From contig NC_088298.1 in NCBI RefSeq assembly GCF_032854445.1, positions 310,001 through 374,000 of the forward strand: a stretch of 64,000 bases of DNA, in the 5' to 3' direction. The stretch comes from Liolophura sinensis (taxonomy: Eukaryota; Mollusca; Polyplacophora; Chitonida; Chitonidae). Below, in pieces: positions 21,779 to 33,499 of the stretch. The notes under the pieces were generated by a model. The model was not told the DNA's origin. It did not search any database and saw nothing but the letters and a program-made list of their open reading frames with translations. Within the stretch, counting starts at the first letter, position 1, and every line of letters begins with the position of its first letter. The translations under genes and the position numbers were made by a program.

Positions 21779-23407
21779 ATCTTTACATATTAACGGGAAA
21801 GACGTAATCGTCCGTTACTTTTGAATCATAATCTGATCGGTTAGGGTGTGTAACGCTCGTCATTTTCAAACTGTATCTAATACCGCTTAACCCTTAGCAT
21901 GCTACTATATATTAAATAGTACTGAACCTCATACTGAATTAAATATTGAGAGGAACAACAAATGCAGTGATTTTTTAAGACCTAGGTTGTATCGATTTAT
22001 TTTATTGACAGCATAGCAAACCATATATGATTTGGAATCCGTATTACCTCTGGTATGTGTAGAAGGTAATTTGAACTTACTTGAGTCACCTGATTGGTCT
22101 TTCACAGGTAATGTACAGGTAAGTTTAATTAAATTTAGTGATCTTTATGTTTTATACCTTACTTTCTGCCAAAATATCATTAATTTTAAGACATTGTTGT
22201 TTATAATGAATGTATACTACTTCCTTGTCCAACTGGAGATCAAATTTACTCTGTAGACGGTACTGCTGATTAACAGGTGTAAGAAATAAAGGTGTTACTA
22301 AACGAATATTTTGTACTTGTTTTACATTCAATGTCCATTTCTTTTTGTGTTTCATTCCAAATACCCCCGTGGGGTTTCCGGGGTGATAAGAATAGGACCT
22401 CAACCCTCTAGGCAAGCTTGTCGTAAAAGTCGACTAACCTAGAGCTCTCCTGTGTGAGCCCGGTGAATATAATAGGCTCATATCTTCTCGGTTGTGTGAG
22501 AGGCAACCGGGGAGCGACCTGTTTGCCGTGGGTTGCGACCCGTAATCTCCGAGAACGGGATCCTGATGGCTGAAGGTGTGTTGGTCTTGCGAGATCCTCA
22601 CGCCCAACACGTCACTTTGGCCCTTACTTGGAGAGAAACGGGAGGTCGGATGGGCCCGGTCCGATCAATCGGCTGGTCACGCCAAGCCCTACACTTGATC
22701 CCGTTTGTTATTCTTTGTCTTACCGAGATGTCAAGTTGGCTCTTCTTCAGAAGCACTTCCTTTGGGGTCAATGCAGAAGGCGGTGGCTAATGGGTCAATC
22801 GAGTAGATTGAATTTAACCTTTTGGTATAACTCAATCTGTTCGAGTATACCTTGCGTGGATTCCCTGTTTTTATTCTCTGCTGGTCATCCGCAGAGGTGG
22901 ATTCGCTCTTGTTGGCACTCCGTGGCGGGTGAGGGACACGCAGGGTGAAATTAAATAAAATATAACATGGCTTCTTCTGAAATTACAACAGTCGTTGCTA
23001 AGAAAAGAAAAAATGAAGTTCCATTAGATATTGAAGGAGAAAATACTTATTTTCCTACCTTCTTAGTAATATCTAATAAAAATGAAGGCAAAATGAAAAT
23101 AAATCCATTTGTATGAAAAAAAAAACAATAGAAAGTTATGCTGGAACGTTAAAACAAGTTAAAAAAATGAAATCTGGGAACATTTTGTTGGAAGTTTCCA
23201 GAAAACAACAATATATAAATTTACTAAAAATTTAAAATATAGGAGAGCAGCCGGTTTCTGTTTCTCCACATAAGGCTGCGTTTCCACCAAGTTTCACGTG
23301 TCTTGTGTCTCGTGTCATGTGTCATGCATGACACATGACATTAGCGGTTTCCACCGGATTTCACATCGTACATGTCACATATGCATGTCATTCTACCTTT
23401 GTTCGCC

Positions 23408-25827
23408 ATGGGTGACAGTTCAGGTTCATCTGATGAGGAAATTCTTGCTCTATGTCTGTTGTACCGTCGAGCAAGGAAGGGAAACCGGAGCAGGCGCTCA
23501 ATATGGTGCATGGACCATTATTTATTGCGTCCAGAAAGGGGCGAATTTACAAGAACGTTTCGCCATCTCATGGACAATCCAGACAGAGAATTATTCTTCA
23601 ATTACACACGAATGTCGTACGAAACCTATGCAGAATTGAAACAACTAGTCTTACCTCACCTGCAACCAATTGGAACCAACTACAGAGAAGCTATATCTGG
23701 AGAGCAGAAGCTCATCCTTACACTCAGGTAAGCAGCGAAAAGTTAACATTTGATAATGTTTTATTCAATCAAAACCATGAAAGTAAAATATCAACATCAA
23801 ATGGAAACACTGCAGTTATATTTTTTAAAAATTATAAACAAAAACAAAATATTGCATATCTCATGCAGAACATAAATTGTGATTCTTTGGCACATCAAGG
23901 TAACGATATGATATTTGGGAATATTTGACCAATTTACAGTAGAACAATCAACATCAAGTTCGACCATTGATCAGTTTCAATTTGGATTATTTAACAACTC
24001 CAAAAATGATTCTTGGCTGTAAACTGTGCCAGAGCTGGTGGAGACGTCACTGGAAGTTCCGGGGTTATTCATGTTTGGTGGCATTACTTCTTGTGTGAAG
24101 TAGATTGGTTGGGGCACGGGCTTTGAAACTTCTTTCAGATCTCTCAAAACCTTCAGCTGGAACTCAATAAACTGGTCATCAGTTAGGGACTGTACTTTTG
24201 GCATTTGAAGAATCCCATTCTTGGACATTCCCAAGCATTCCCAAGATTTCTCAACCAACCTTTTTTTTAATGATTGGAATAAGGCAGTTTCTGATTCTTC
24301 GGCACGACGTTTGGAACTGCATTTCTGTTTGACGACGCTTTCAGTTAAAGTTGGCTTGAGGACTGATGGTTTTGATGCTCGAGCTTGTGATGGTGGGTCA
24401 GTCAAATTATCTTCATCATCTGCATGAGAGGTAATACTGCTCTCATCAAGAATCCCCGAACCTTTTACCGCCTGCTCCAGTATACTGACGTTGTCGTCAA
24501 CACTGCAACCAGACTCGTTCAGCTCTTCGACATCATCATTGTTGGTACTGAGATTTCCTGTGGTGGACCTTTTGTCCTTGACGATTTTAAGGAATCTCAT
24601 ACTTTCCATGAACACCCACGGCTTCGAACTTCCAGCTCCATCACCAGATTTATTTTTCATGCGTTGTAGTGCGTTGTTATAACTTCTTGTAAGTGATGTC
24701 CATGTATCCTCTGCAGTAACACCTGTAACAAATAATATTGCATTAGCCGATAGTTTTCATAAATCAAATATGGTGTGAGCTTAGTCAAGGATTTTGGTGT
24801 GAACCCTGATTTATATCATTCTTATTACAATCATAATGACAGCTGTATATTAAGTATAATATTACTATGCTTTTCTTTTTTTTCCAGATGTCTCGCAACT
24901 GGTTCATCATTTGCCTCGATGACTTAACCCTTCCATATGTCCAAGACTTCGATAGCTCGGCATGTACTAGCAACCTGTGAGGTCCTATGGAAAGTACTTC
25001 AGCCTATCGAAATGCCCATTCCAAATGAAGACAAGTGGAAAAGTTTGGCAAAAAGATTTGGAGATTTGTGGGATTATCCATATGCTATAGGCAGTCTTGA
25101 TGGTAAACACGTGGCATTGGTTAACCCGATGAACAGCGAATCACTTTTCTACAATTACAAAGGGTATCCCAGTATTGTGCTTTTGGCACTCAGTGATGCT
25201 GATTCGTGTTTTACATTAGTAGACTGTGGACAGTACGGACGAGTGAGTGATGCAGGTGTATTCCAGGCCTCAAGAATAAGCCAGCTTCTTGACCAGGAGA
25301 GGTTGAACATACCGGATGAGTCTTTCATGGTCAGTACCACAGAGAAACGGATAATGTTTCAGGTTGTTGGAGATGAAGCCTTTCCATTGAAAAAAAACCT
25401 CATGAAGCCATATGCAGCCAGAACGCTTGACAGAATTAAGCGGATTTACAATTATCGGCACTGTAGAGCTAGACGTCCAGTTGAGTGCACTTTTGGCATA
25501 TTGGCAAAGAAGTTTGAGATTTTTCAACGCCCAATGCGCCTACAACCAGACAGAGCAATTACAGTTACTAATGCATGTACTGTTCTGCACAGTTTCATCC
25601 GTAGAAGAGATGGATATATGATAGATCGGACATCAGAAATTACATATGAAATCAGGCCTAACAATGAACAAGGATTGATGAATCTGCGCCCTCAGCAGGG
25701 TGGCAGAAACTCAGATGAGGCCACAGAAATACGTGATCTGATTGCTGCATTTTTCAACGATCCTCGCGGCAGTGTCATGTGGCAAGGTCAGAATGTGTTC
25801 CGAAATGTCCTTCTTCTCGACGACTAG
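23408..25827 (+). pseudogene. Harbinger transposase, two exons, one nonsense codon
   Basis: Exon 1 (23,408-23,727) starts MGDSSGSSDEEILALCLLYR and ends NYREAISGEQKLILTL at AG|GTAAGC. Exon 2 (24,888-25,827) follows TTTTTTTTCCAG and continues in phase as CLATGSSFASMT. TAA at 24,925-24,927 then stands where a Tyr-type codon is expected before PFHMSKTSIARHV. Joined length is 1,260 bp, or 419 codons. The DDE_Tnp_4 core is otherwise complete: Asp in GSLDGKHVAL, Asp in GRVSDAGVF, Glu in RARRPVECTFGILAKKFE. The enzyme cuts and inserts the element. Only one inactivating change is visible, so the insertion is fairly young. Exon 2 sits inside the intron of the opposite-strand gene. Confidence 0.9.
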
Positions 25828-26072
25828 AAAGTCAAAACAATTTGAAACTATTTGCAAGCAAAACACTGTTCATAAATTAGTGTTTATTTGTACTTTTTGA
25901 TGAATAAAGTTTAGAAATTTCAAATACCTGTTTCTGGTGGTTGGAGCATTTCTTCTATTTTTTCCCATACTTGTTTCCGCTGATCTTTATTCTTATAATC
26001 CCTATGTCTGGGATCCCACAAAAGTGGGGTTTTCTGGACGAGGGATATCAGGTTATGTTTGTAGTCATTCAT
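23977..26072 (-). CDS. Harbinger accessory Myb/MADF-like DNA-binding protein, two exons
   Basis: Exon 1 (26,072-25,928) starts MNDYKHNLISLVQKTPLLWD and reads DYKNKDQRKQVWEKIEEML up to ACAG|GTATTT. Exon 2 (24,722-23,977) follows AACACCTGTAACACAG-type acceptor sequence and continues in phase as VTAEDTWTSLTRSYNNALQR, KPWVFMESMRFLK. The joined frame is 891 bp and codes for 296 residues. Residues 1 to about 85 form a MADF domain; the middle is acidic and Ser-rich, and the end is Pro/Ser/Thr-rich. In Harbinger elements this partner carries the transposase into the nucleus and to the ends. Its intron contains the whole of transposase exon 2. Confidence 0.85.
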
Positions 26073-27324
26073 GTTTAGAAGTTGCAACACATGGCGTGAA
26101 AACGAAAGTAAAAGCTGGGGAAAACCAAGGGGAACCCCCTATCAGAAAGCAAAACGTGACACGAGACAAGAAAAAGAATGAACATGTTCATTCGGTGGAA
26201 ACAGTTCCGACCAAAATCATATGTTCCTATTTCTTGTCCCGTGACACGTGACATGTCACGTGTCATGTGAAACTTGGTGGAAACACAGACTAATACATTA
26301 AACTGCTGTCATGGCATAATTCGTGACAGAGACCAGGACCTTACTGAAATGACAGCAAGAAATAACTGAAGAACTTAAACATCAAGGAGTGAAAAAGGTC
26401 AAACGCTTCATAATAAAACGAGATGGAAACCTGATAAAAACGAACACTTATATGGTAACTTTCAACAGACCTTCCCTTCCGTCATCTATATTTATCGGGC
26501 CATATATTGTGAGGGTGGAGTTGTTTATACCTAACCCCACCCGGTGTTTCTCCTGCCAGCGGTTTGGCCATGGCAGGAGTCAATGCCGCAACACACTGGT
26601 CTGCTTTAGATGTGCGGGAGCAGGACATGAGGGATTCGACTGCACAAAAACAATAAAATGTTTCAATTGTCGCGGAGCCCACATGGCCTCTTTCAAGGAC
26701 TGCCCTCTTTTCAAAAAAGAAAAAGAAATTATAACCCTAAAATGTAAAAATAATATATCCTATCAGGAAGCGAAGCGTATGGTCTCTGTCACGCATGGCC
26801 TTACAACATCTACTTTTGCCAACGTTGTAAGGAAAACCACTGTTTCTGTGGGGGTCCAAACGACTTTTACTTGGCCCATTGACAAAGAACAGCCACAGAA
26901 ACTGTTCACGAAACCCGTAAATAAGACAGCCAGCTCATCATCTCAGACTGATATCAGCCCATCTAAAACACCTAATAATTTACCTAAGTATCCAGCACTT
27001 TCTTTATCTGACCACACTTCATGTGATAATAAATCTAAATCTAATAAACCCGTTGATTCTTCACAGAAAACAACGGGTGACAAAAATAAATCTGAGGAAA
27101 ATCATAAAAAGGATAAACCTAGTGGCCCCCTGGAGCGTCCCTAAGGGCACTAGGGACCCAATCGAAACTTATAATAAGTTTGGATCGTTGGAGGATGTCG
27201 ATCCTTCAACTTCATGTGCAGACCTGATGGATACATCATCTGCACCTGGGAGATCTCCTAGTAGATCCCCCAAAAAGGGTCGTCCTCGGTCAAGACATAA
27301 ATCCCCAATACGTCTTCCTCCATA

Positions 27325-30300
27325 ATGGCGATATATGACAAAATTATGCAATGGAATTGTCGAGGTCTTAAGGTAAATTTTATTGAAATAACACAGCTAG
27401 TTCAATCTTTTAATCCAGTAGCCCTATGTCTTCAGGAAACTCACCTGAAGACATCTGACAAAGACACAGTAGCCCTTAAAAATTATTCATTATATAGTAC
27501 TTATTCAAATGAAGAAGAGCGAGCTGCAGGCGGCTCCTCGATATTCATTAATAACAGTATTATCCACAGCCATGTTGCTCTGCATACAGAGCTTCAGGCT
27601 GTGGCCGTTCGTATTTCACTGTGTAAAACAGTCACATTATGTTCGGTGTATATACCTCCGAACACTTCTTTGTCAGCTTCTCAGTTACATAATCTTACAG
27701 AACAATTACCTAAACCGTTTATTATTATGAGAGATTTTAATTCCCATAACCCTCTATGGGGCAGTAATAACATAAATAATAAGGGCAAGATAGTCGAAGA
27801 CTTCTTATGTAAGGAAGAACTGTGTTATTTCAATGATGGTTCTAATACCTATTTACATCCGGGTAATGGCACTTATTCTGCTATCGATCTCACTATCACA
27901 GATCCATCACTTCTCCCAGATTTTTCTTGGAAGGTACATGACGATCTTTGTGGTAGTCACCATTTTTCTATTATCCTAGAGCATATCACTTCTAATTCTT
28001 TAGAACGTGTAGCTAGGTGGAAATTCGATCAAGCAGATTGGATCGCATTTGAGATGTTCTGCGAGGCTGATATCTCTCCAGAGACTCTCAATGCAACAAA
28101 TGATCCTATATGAAAATTTAACGAGCTTGTTTTACGAGCTGCCGATAGAACTATACCTAAGACCTCGACAAATCCAAAATCCAAAAGTAAACCCTGGTAC
28201 GACAATGACTGTCGTAAAGCCATAAAGGACCGTAAAAAGGCTGAACGTAGATTTAACCATTGTCCCACTGATAATAACTTAAACCAGGTTCGTATTTTCC
28301 GAGCTAAGGCTGGTTGATTACTCAAGTCCAAGAGACGATCTTGTTGGCGGAACTTTGTTTCAGGCATTACGTCAAAAACACCCATGCGTAAGGTCCGGAA
28401 CATGGTTCAGAAACTTAAGGGCAAAAATAATAAAGCAAAAGTTCAGCATTTAAAAGATGGATATAGCAAATAAACTAGCTGAAACAATTTCAAACAAATC
28501 TTCTGCTGAGAATTACTCTAAAGAATTCCAACGTATTAAAAACCAGAAGGAGAAAATTAAATTGCCCTTTTCTTCTAAGAATTTAGAAGATTATAATCAT
28601 CCTTTTAATATCGAGGAACTTAAAACTGCATTAAAAAAGGCCCACGATACTGCCTGTGGTCCAGATAATGTATATTATAAGTTTCTAAACCATTTACCAC
28701 CTGAGCCACTGGAGACTCTCCTGGATTTGCTTAATGATATTTGGATAACTGGTAATTTTCCACCATCATGGAGGGAGGCGTGTATTATCCCGGTTCCCAA
28801 ACCGGGTAAGGATCATACTGATCCAAATAATTACCGTCCCATAGCTATTACCAGCTGTGTCTGTAAGACTATGGAACGGATGATTAATGATAGACTTGTT
28901 TGGTTTCTTGAAACCAACAAGCTTTTATCTAATATTCAATGTGGTTTTCGTCAAGGTCGATCTACTTTAGATCACCTTCTTCGATTCGAAACTTTTATTC
29001 GCGATGGCTTGATCAATAACGAACATGTGGTGTCCATATTTTTTGACCTTGAAAAGGCCTGCGACACCACATGGAAATATGGTATTTTAAAAGACCTCGC
29101 GAACATGGGTCTTAAAGGTCGCTTACCTATATTTATATCACAATTTTTATCTGATCGTCAGTTTAAGGTACGGGTTGGGTCCACTCTTTCTGACTCTTAT
29201 GAGCAGGAAATGGGTGTACCCCAGGGCAGCATTCTATCACCAACTCTGTTTAGCATAAAAATAAATAGCCTAGCAAAAACATTAACATCTGGCACAGAGG
29301 GTTCTTTATACGTCGATGATTTCCTCATATGCTACCGAGCTAAAAATATGAATAATATAGAACGTCAGTTGCAGCTTTGTCTCAATAAGATCGAGAAATG
29401 GGCAACTGAAAACGGTTTTAGATTTTCAACGTCTAAAACCGTCGGTATGCATTTTTGTAATAAACGGAAACTTCATCTTTACCCTGAGCTTAATTTTTGT
29501 GGTGAACAGGTTAAAATTGTTGGAGAAACTAAATTTTTAGGTATAATATTTGATAGTAAGCTATCTTTTATACCTCATATAAAAATGATTAAGGCTAAAT
29601 GTACAAAGGCTCTCGATATAATTAAGGTCGTGTCTAGCACCGATTGGGGTGTTGACCGATCAGTTTTACTTAATTTATATCGTTCTCTGGTGAGGTCTAA
29701 ATTGGACTATGGATCCATCATTTACGGTTCCGCTAGGAAGTCGTATATTAAAATGTTGGATCCTGTCCATCATCAAGGTTTGAGGCTCAGCCTTGGTGCT
29801 TTTAGAACCTCACCAGTAGAAAGTTTATACGTGGAGGCTAATGAACCCTCTTTATATAACCGACGTATGAAACTTAGCCTTCAATATGCTACAAAGCTTA
29901 AAGCACATCCAACAAACCCTGCCTACGACTGTGTTTTCAATCCATTATATGTAGACAAATATATTAAATGTCCAAACAAGATCCCTTCGTTCGATCTTCG
30001 CATACGGGACCATATTGTGGGAGGTAACATCAAGTTGGAAGATATAGCTCCGGTGTCTTTTCCGGAGTCTCCTCCATGGCTTCTCCCACAACCTAAACTA
30101 ATATTTGATCTACGTAAATATAATAAATCAAATACAAATCCTCTTATAATTCAGCATAGTTTTGCTGAAATCAAGGCTCATTATATGGATTATAAATTTA
30201 TATATACTGACGGGTCAAAGGATGGGGACAGGGTTGCGGGTGCGGCTGTCTTAGAGCAGCAGGTCGCTTCTCTTCGTCTGCCACCTTCAGCTTCTATCTT

Positions 30301-30877
30301 TTCTGCAGAGGCCAGTGCTATACTCCTGGCCTTATCATATGTTTCCTCTGGGCATGCCCAGAGGGCATTGATATGTAGCGACTCGCTGTCTTGTCATTTG
30401 GCGATTCAGAATAATAAATTTAAAAATCCATTGATACTTGAGATCATAGCCAAACACCGAAAACTAATTAAAAGAGGTAAAGATATTATATTCTGTTGGA
30501 TACCAAGTCACACTGGTATCCATGGAAACACAGTCGTGGACAGGGAAGCGAAAGCTGCCCTATATAAACCTGTATCTCGGGTTAAAATCTTTTATGCTGA
30601 CGTGAAGTGTAATATTCTTAAATATATTCGTCGCCTTTGGCAGGGTGAATGGGGCTTGCAGATCTATAATAAACTGCATGCCATTCATCCTGTCATTGGC
30701 GAGTGTGTTGGATGTGATGCTCAATACGGCAAACATATTTTGGTTGACTGTGTGGACTTTGCCCATGTTCGGCAAAGGTTTTACACGGTCAACTCTATAC
30801 ATGATTTATTTGACAGCATCGCTGGCGATGTTGTCATCAATTATTTGAAAGTCATTGGCCTTTATCAGAAAATATAA
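27325..30877 (+). pseudogene. LINE copy A ORF2 (endonuclease, RT, RNase H), inactivated
   Basis: ORF2 begins MAIYDKIMQWNCRGLKVNF. The endonuclease has substitutions at key places (MRDFNSH for GDFNSH, SHHFS for SDHFP). TGA at 28,111-28,113 and another TGA near 28,316 stop it. A deletion of about 26 bp lies near 28,460. From 28,457 it is open for 806 codons through RT (GFRQGRSTLDHLL, FDLEKACDTTW, GVPQGSILSP, YVDDF) and RNase H (YTDGSKDGD, FSAEASAILLAL, CSDSLSCHLAI, GNTVVDREAK). About 39 residues of the C-terminal Cys/His region are missing near 30,700. From 29,245 on it is identical to the hybrid LINE. Confidence 0.9.
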
Positions 30878-31293
30878 ATTTTAATTGTCATAAATATCTG
30901 TAGATAAACAGTTATATACATATAGATTTATACATGTACTATAACTCTGGTTTTTGAGTTTTAACTCTTATTTTTCTTTTTATACGATTTTAAACATGTC
31001 TATTTTTGTTTTAATTTTGATGTTCATATTATTATATCGAAAACCTTTATTGTTTCTTGTTTTCACCTTGTTCTCGCCACGATATGGCTGAAATATTGCC
31101 GATGTGGCGTTAAGCCATAATCATTCATTCATTCATTCATTCCAAATAAAAGATTATTTATGTACAGATTACAGAAATACATGTATTTAAATGCAAACAA
31201 ACAAGATAACTACTGATCAGTGGAACATTGAATAGTTTGAACAAGTGAGTTAACGAGATATTAACGAGACAGGTGTACATTGACAAAAATTAC

Positions 31294-32359
31294 CTATTCA
31301 TCACTTTCACTGTCAGATTCATCACCAACTACATGTTTATAGTGTTTCAAAGTATGGAAACGGCGAAAGCAACCATCTACACAAAGTGCCTTTTCACAAT
31401 CTGCACACCAGTAACGGGTTTCCTTTCGCTTCCTGGCAACACCTGGAGAGCAGTGCCTCTTGCCATTGTTTCTATTACAAACAACACACTTTCTACAAGG
31501 TCGCTGGTTTTTCGCTCCTTCCTGTGCAGGTATTAGGGAAGGGAAATGGCGCTCTGTGAGGCGCCTCTCAACATCTCCAACACTGCGCCAACCTTTACGA
31601 GAGATCCGCGAGCTGTGTCTTGCAATTAGCTCCCTTGCCAGATCCTTTCTGAAGTCATAGTGAGATACCGGGTTGGGAGACATCTTCACATATAATAAAT
31701 ATGCATTTGTAATAACCATATTTATAATGTGCATGGCTAGTTTTTTCCACCATTTTATGCATTTGCGTGTAATTGTGTAATACTTGGACAGTTGATCAGC
31801 GCGATCCACACCTCCCATATATTTGTTATATTCCAAAATACAGGTAGGTATTACAATTAAATCACCAGTTTATCTCTCACGTTTTTCAGTTATAGTAAAA
31901 GTTGGCCAATGTTTGGTAGATAGCATGGCAACATCACGTTTATCTTTCCACTTCAAGGCGACAATGGAATCTCTTTGACGAAAAATTGCTTCACCTTTTT
32001 TTAATTTCGCATTCTTGATGGCAATGGGCATTTCCTTTCTGTTCATACGAACTGTTCCCACTGCATTTGTTGCACTTGCATGCAAATCTTGAAAAAGTCT
32101 GGGACTTGTGTAATAATTCTCTGTATACAGGTTGTAACCTTTATTTAGGAAATCACACTTTTTCAATAGCCCCAATAGCTTCCATCCCAACCGTAAATCC
32201 GTTGCATCATCTGTATTTTTGGTCCAATTCCGGTATATCAAACACAGGAAGAGTTCTACTATTATCTCTAGACAGATTTGCAAAGTCTTCCGCCGTAAAA
32301 CCATCAAATTCGGCGTCTGAATTATTGTCTCCAAACACTTCTACAATCATGTCCGCCAT
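31294..32359 (-). pseudogene. piggyBac transposase, deleted and frameshifted
   Basis: ATG at 32,359 starts MADMIVEVFGDNNSDAEFDG, the acidic N-terminus usual for piggyBac. Near 32,210 the text jumps to DATDLRLGWKLLGLLKKCD, so the region with the first catalytic Asp is gone. It continues GYNLYTENYYTSPRLFQDL, where Glu stands at the position usually Asp (DN), and LKWKDKRDVAMLSTKH. A frame change near 31,850 leads to NKYMGGVDRADQLSKYY with the last catalytic Asp. The cysteine-rich C-terminal zinc-binding domain follows (RPCRKCVVCNRNNGKR, YWCADCEKALCVDGCFRRFH), ending at 31,294. A second, identical copy of everything to the right of the LINE is at 42,572-43,637. Confidence 0.9.
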
Positions 32360-32917
32360 TTTGACTAGAGAAAGTTCAGGTAAGTTTAGAACATGACGTC
32401 ACACCTGGGAAACCCCTACTACTACCCAATCAGTTGCCATTATTTGGGGAAATCCTCCTGTTGAATATTCATATCACCGAAATCCCGTTAAATCTCAAGG
32501 TAAGTGATATTTTTCGGTTTTTATCGAGCTACTTCCGGTAACGTAAACACGGTCCCCGTGTGTGAGATACGAATCGTAAGGACGTGTGTACTCGGTCCCC
32601 GCGTGGAAAGGGTTAACCTGGGGCTAGGGACCGTAAAGGTAGCCATGCTAATTACATCAGCATGATACCTTTATGAACAGTTGCAATAAAAGCGCGACTG
32701 AGATACTTGTTAAGCTGTTATTTGACATGGAACTCATTCACGGACTACGAATTTGAACTTTGATATGGAATTCATGCCTGGAATATTCATTGTCTGCCCG
32801 GCATCACCGAAAACTGATGACCGCTTCTCTCTTGTGTGTTACCGGCTTTATTTCTTATTTGTATAATTTCCTACATACCTTTGTCTTCGGGAGTTAGTGT
32901 TAAACGTTGTTGTGGAA

Positions 32918-33300
32918 ATGGATGCCTGAGATATTGACGCCACTTCGGCAATATCTCAGGCATATTGTGGTGGGAACATGTTAAAACGAGGAAGCGGTGA
33001 ATAGTTTTCGACATGATCTGATGTACAATTAAAACTTAAAAGAAAAACAGACGAACAGTTTAAAAAAATATGTCAATTAAAAGTCGAAAACCACAATTGC
33101 TTATATTTTATGCATATAATATACATGTATATATAATACTATAATATGTATATAAACTATATTCTCTTACACAGGCTAACCGCTTTCAAAAACTCAATAA
33201 CAGTATCACCAGCGATGATGTCAAATAAATCACATATAGAGTTGACTGTGGAATCTTTGCCAAACATTGGCAGGATGCCTGTCACAGACATAACGTTCAT
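32918..33300 (-). mobile_element. Diverged LINE 3' end, minus strand (duplicated at 44,196-44,578)
   Basis: 'gcaatatctcaggcatattg' at about 32,945 is a diverged reverse complement of the family 3' terminus (gatatggctgaaatattgcc). From 33,190 on, the minus strand matches the last ORF2 codons (IAGD, NSIxDLF) and then VDRFGKD-like text is lost. No ATTC tail remains. Old, 5'-truncated relic. Confidence 0.6.
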
Positions 33301-33499
33301 CATACAAACCCCGGCATTGGCAAGAACTGTGGCTGTCGAAGCCCGGACGCAGTGTCGTAGCCCAGGCAGGTGCAGCTTCCCAGAGTTTTTTTTTGTTTTC
33401 CATCTCCATGTAGCTCACCATACGCTATCACCACCAACAACAACACCACTACACATGGCAGAGATCCCAGCTATTTCTCTTTATTTTTTTGTTTTTTAT

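Larger units (their letters stand above)
23274..26290. mobile_element. Harbinger transposon with TAA target duplication
   Basis: Left end GGCTGCGTTTCCACCAAG and reverse-complemented right end GTCTGTGTTTCCACCAAG are terminal inverted repeats sharing GTTTCCACCAAGTTTCAC. TAA flanks both sides (23,271-23,273 and 26,291-26,293), which is the Harbinger (PIF) target duplication. Subterminal GTGTCATGTGTCATG/ CACGTGACATGTCACG repeats lie next to both ends and probably bind the transposase or its partner. The element is 3,017 bp and carries the two genes usual for the superfamily: a transposase (+) and a Myb/MADF-like protein (-), here interleaved. Confidence 0.93.
22967..27144 (+). pseudogene. LINE copy A ORF1 (gag-like), interrupted by Harbinger
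   Basis: The N-terminal part (22,967-23,270) reads MASSEITTVVAKKRKNEVPL, loses frame near 23,115 and is AT-rich and diverged from the intact ORF1 at 37.2 kb. After the Harbinger insertion the frame resumes with KKVKRFIIKRDGNLIKTNTY. It then shows three zinc knuckles: CFSCQRFGHGRSQC, CFRCAGAGHEGFDC and CFNCRGAHMASFKDC. A Ser/Lys-rich tail follows and a frameshift lies close to 27,140. ORF1 proteins of this type bind the LINE RNA. Confidence 0.85.
22364..31135 (+). mobile_element. LINE copy A (I/Nimb-like), full length but dead, with a Harbinger insertion
   Basis: The element starts with the family 5' end (CCCCCGTGGGGTTTCC) and ends with the ATTC tail. It is flanked by the target duplication TTCATTCCAAATA at 22,351-22,363 and 31,136-31,148. 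It has a 5'UTR to 22,966, ORF1 from 22,967 (split by the Harbinger element) to 27,144 and ORF2 from 27,325 to 30,877, with ORF1 stop and ORF2 start overlapping as TAATG. Its 3' half recombined with copy B to make the hybrid LINE. Confidence 0.9.
21891..32612 (-). mobile_element. piggyBac element, internally deleted, with LINE copy A inside it
   Basis: TTAA at 21,887-21,890 is followed by CCCTTAGCATGC. TTAA at 32,613-32,616 is preceded by the reverse complement of CCCTTTCCACGC. CCCTT ends with TTAA duplications are the piggyBac signature. The transposase lies near the right end on the minus strand, and LINE copy A with its own target duplication occupies 22,364-31,135. Without copy A the element would be about 2 kb. 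The left end is only 9/13 identical to the right one, so its assignment is an inference. Confidence 0.65.
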
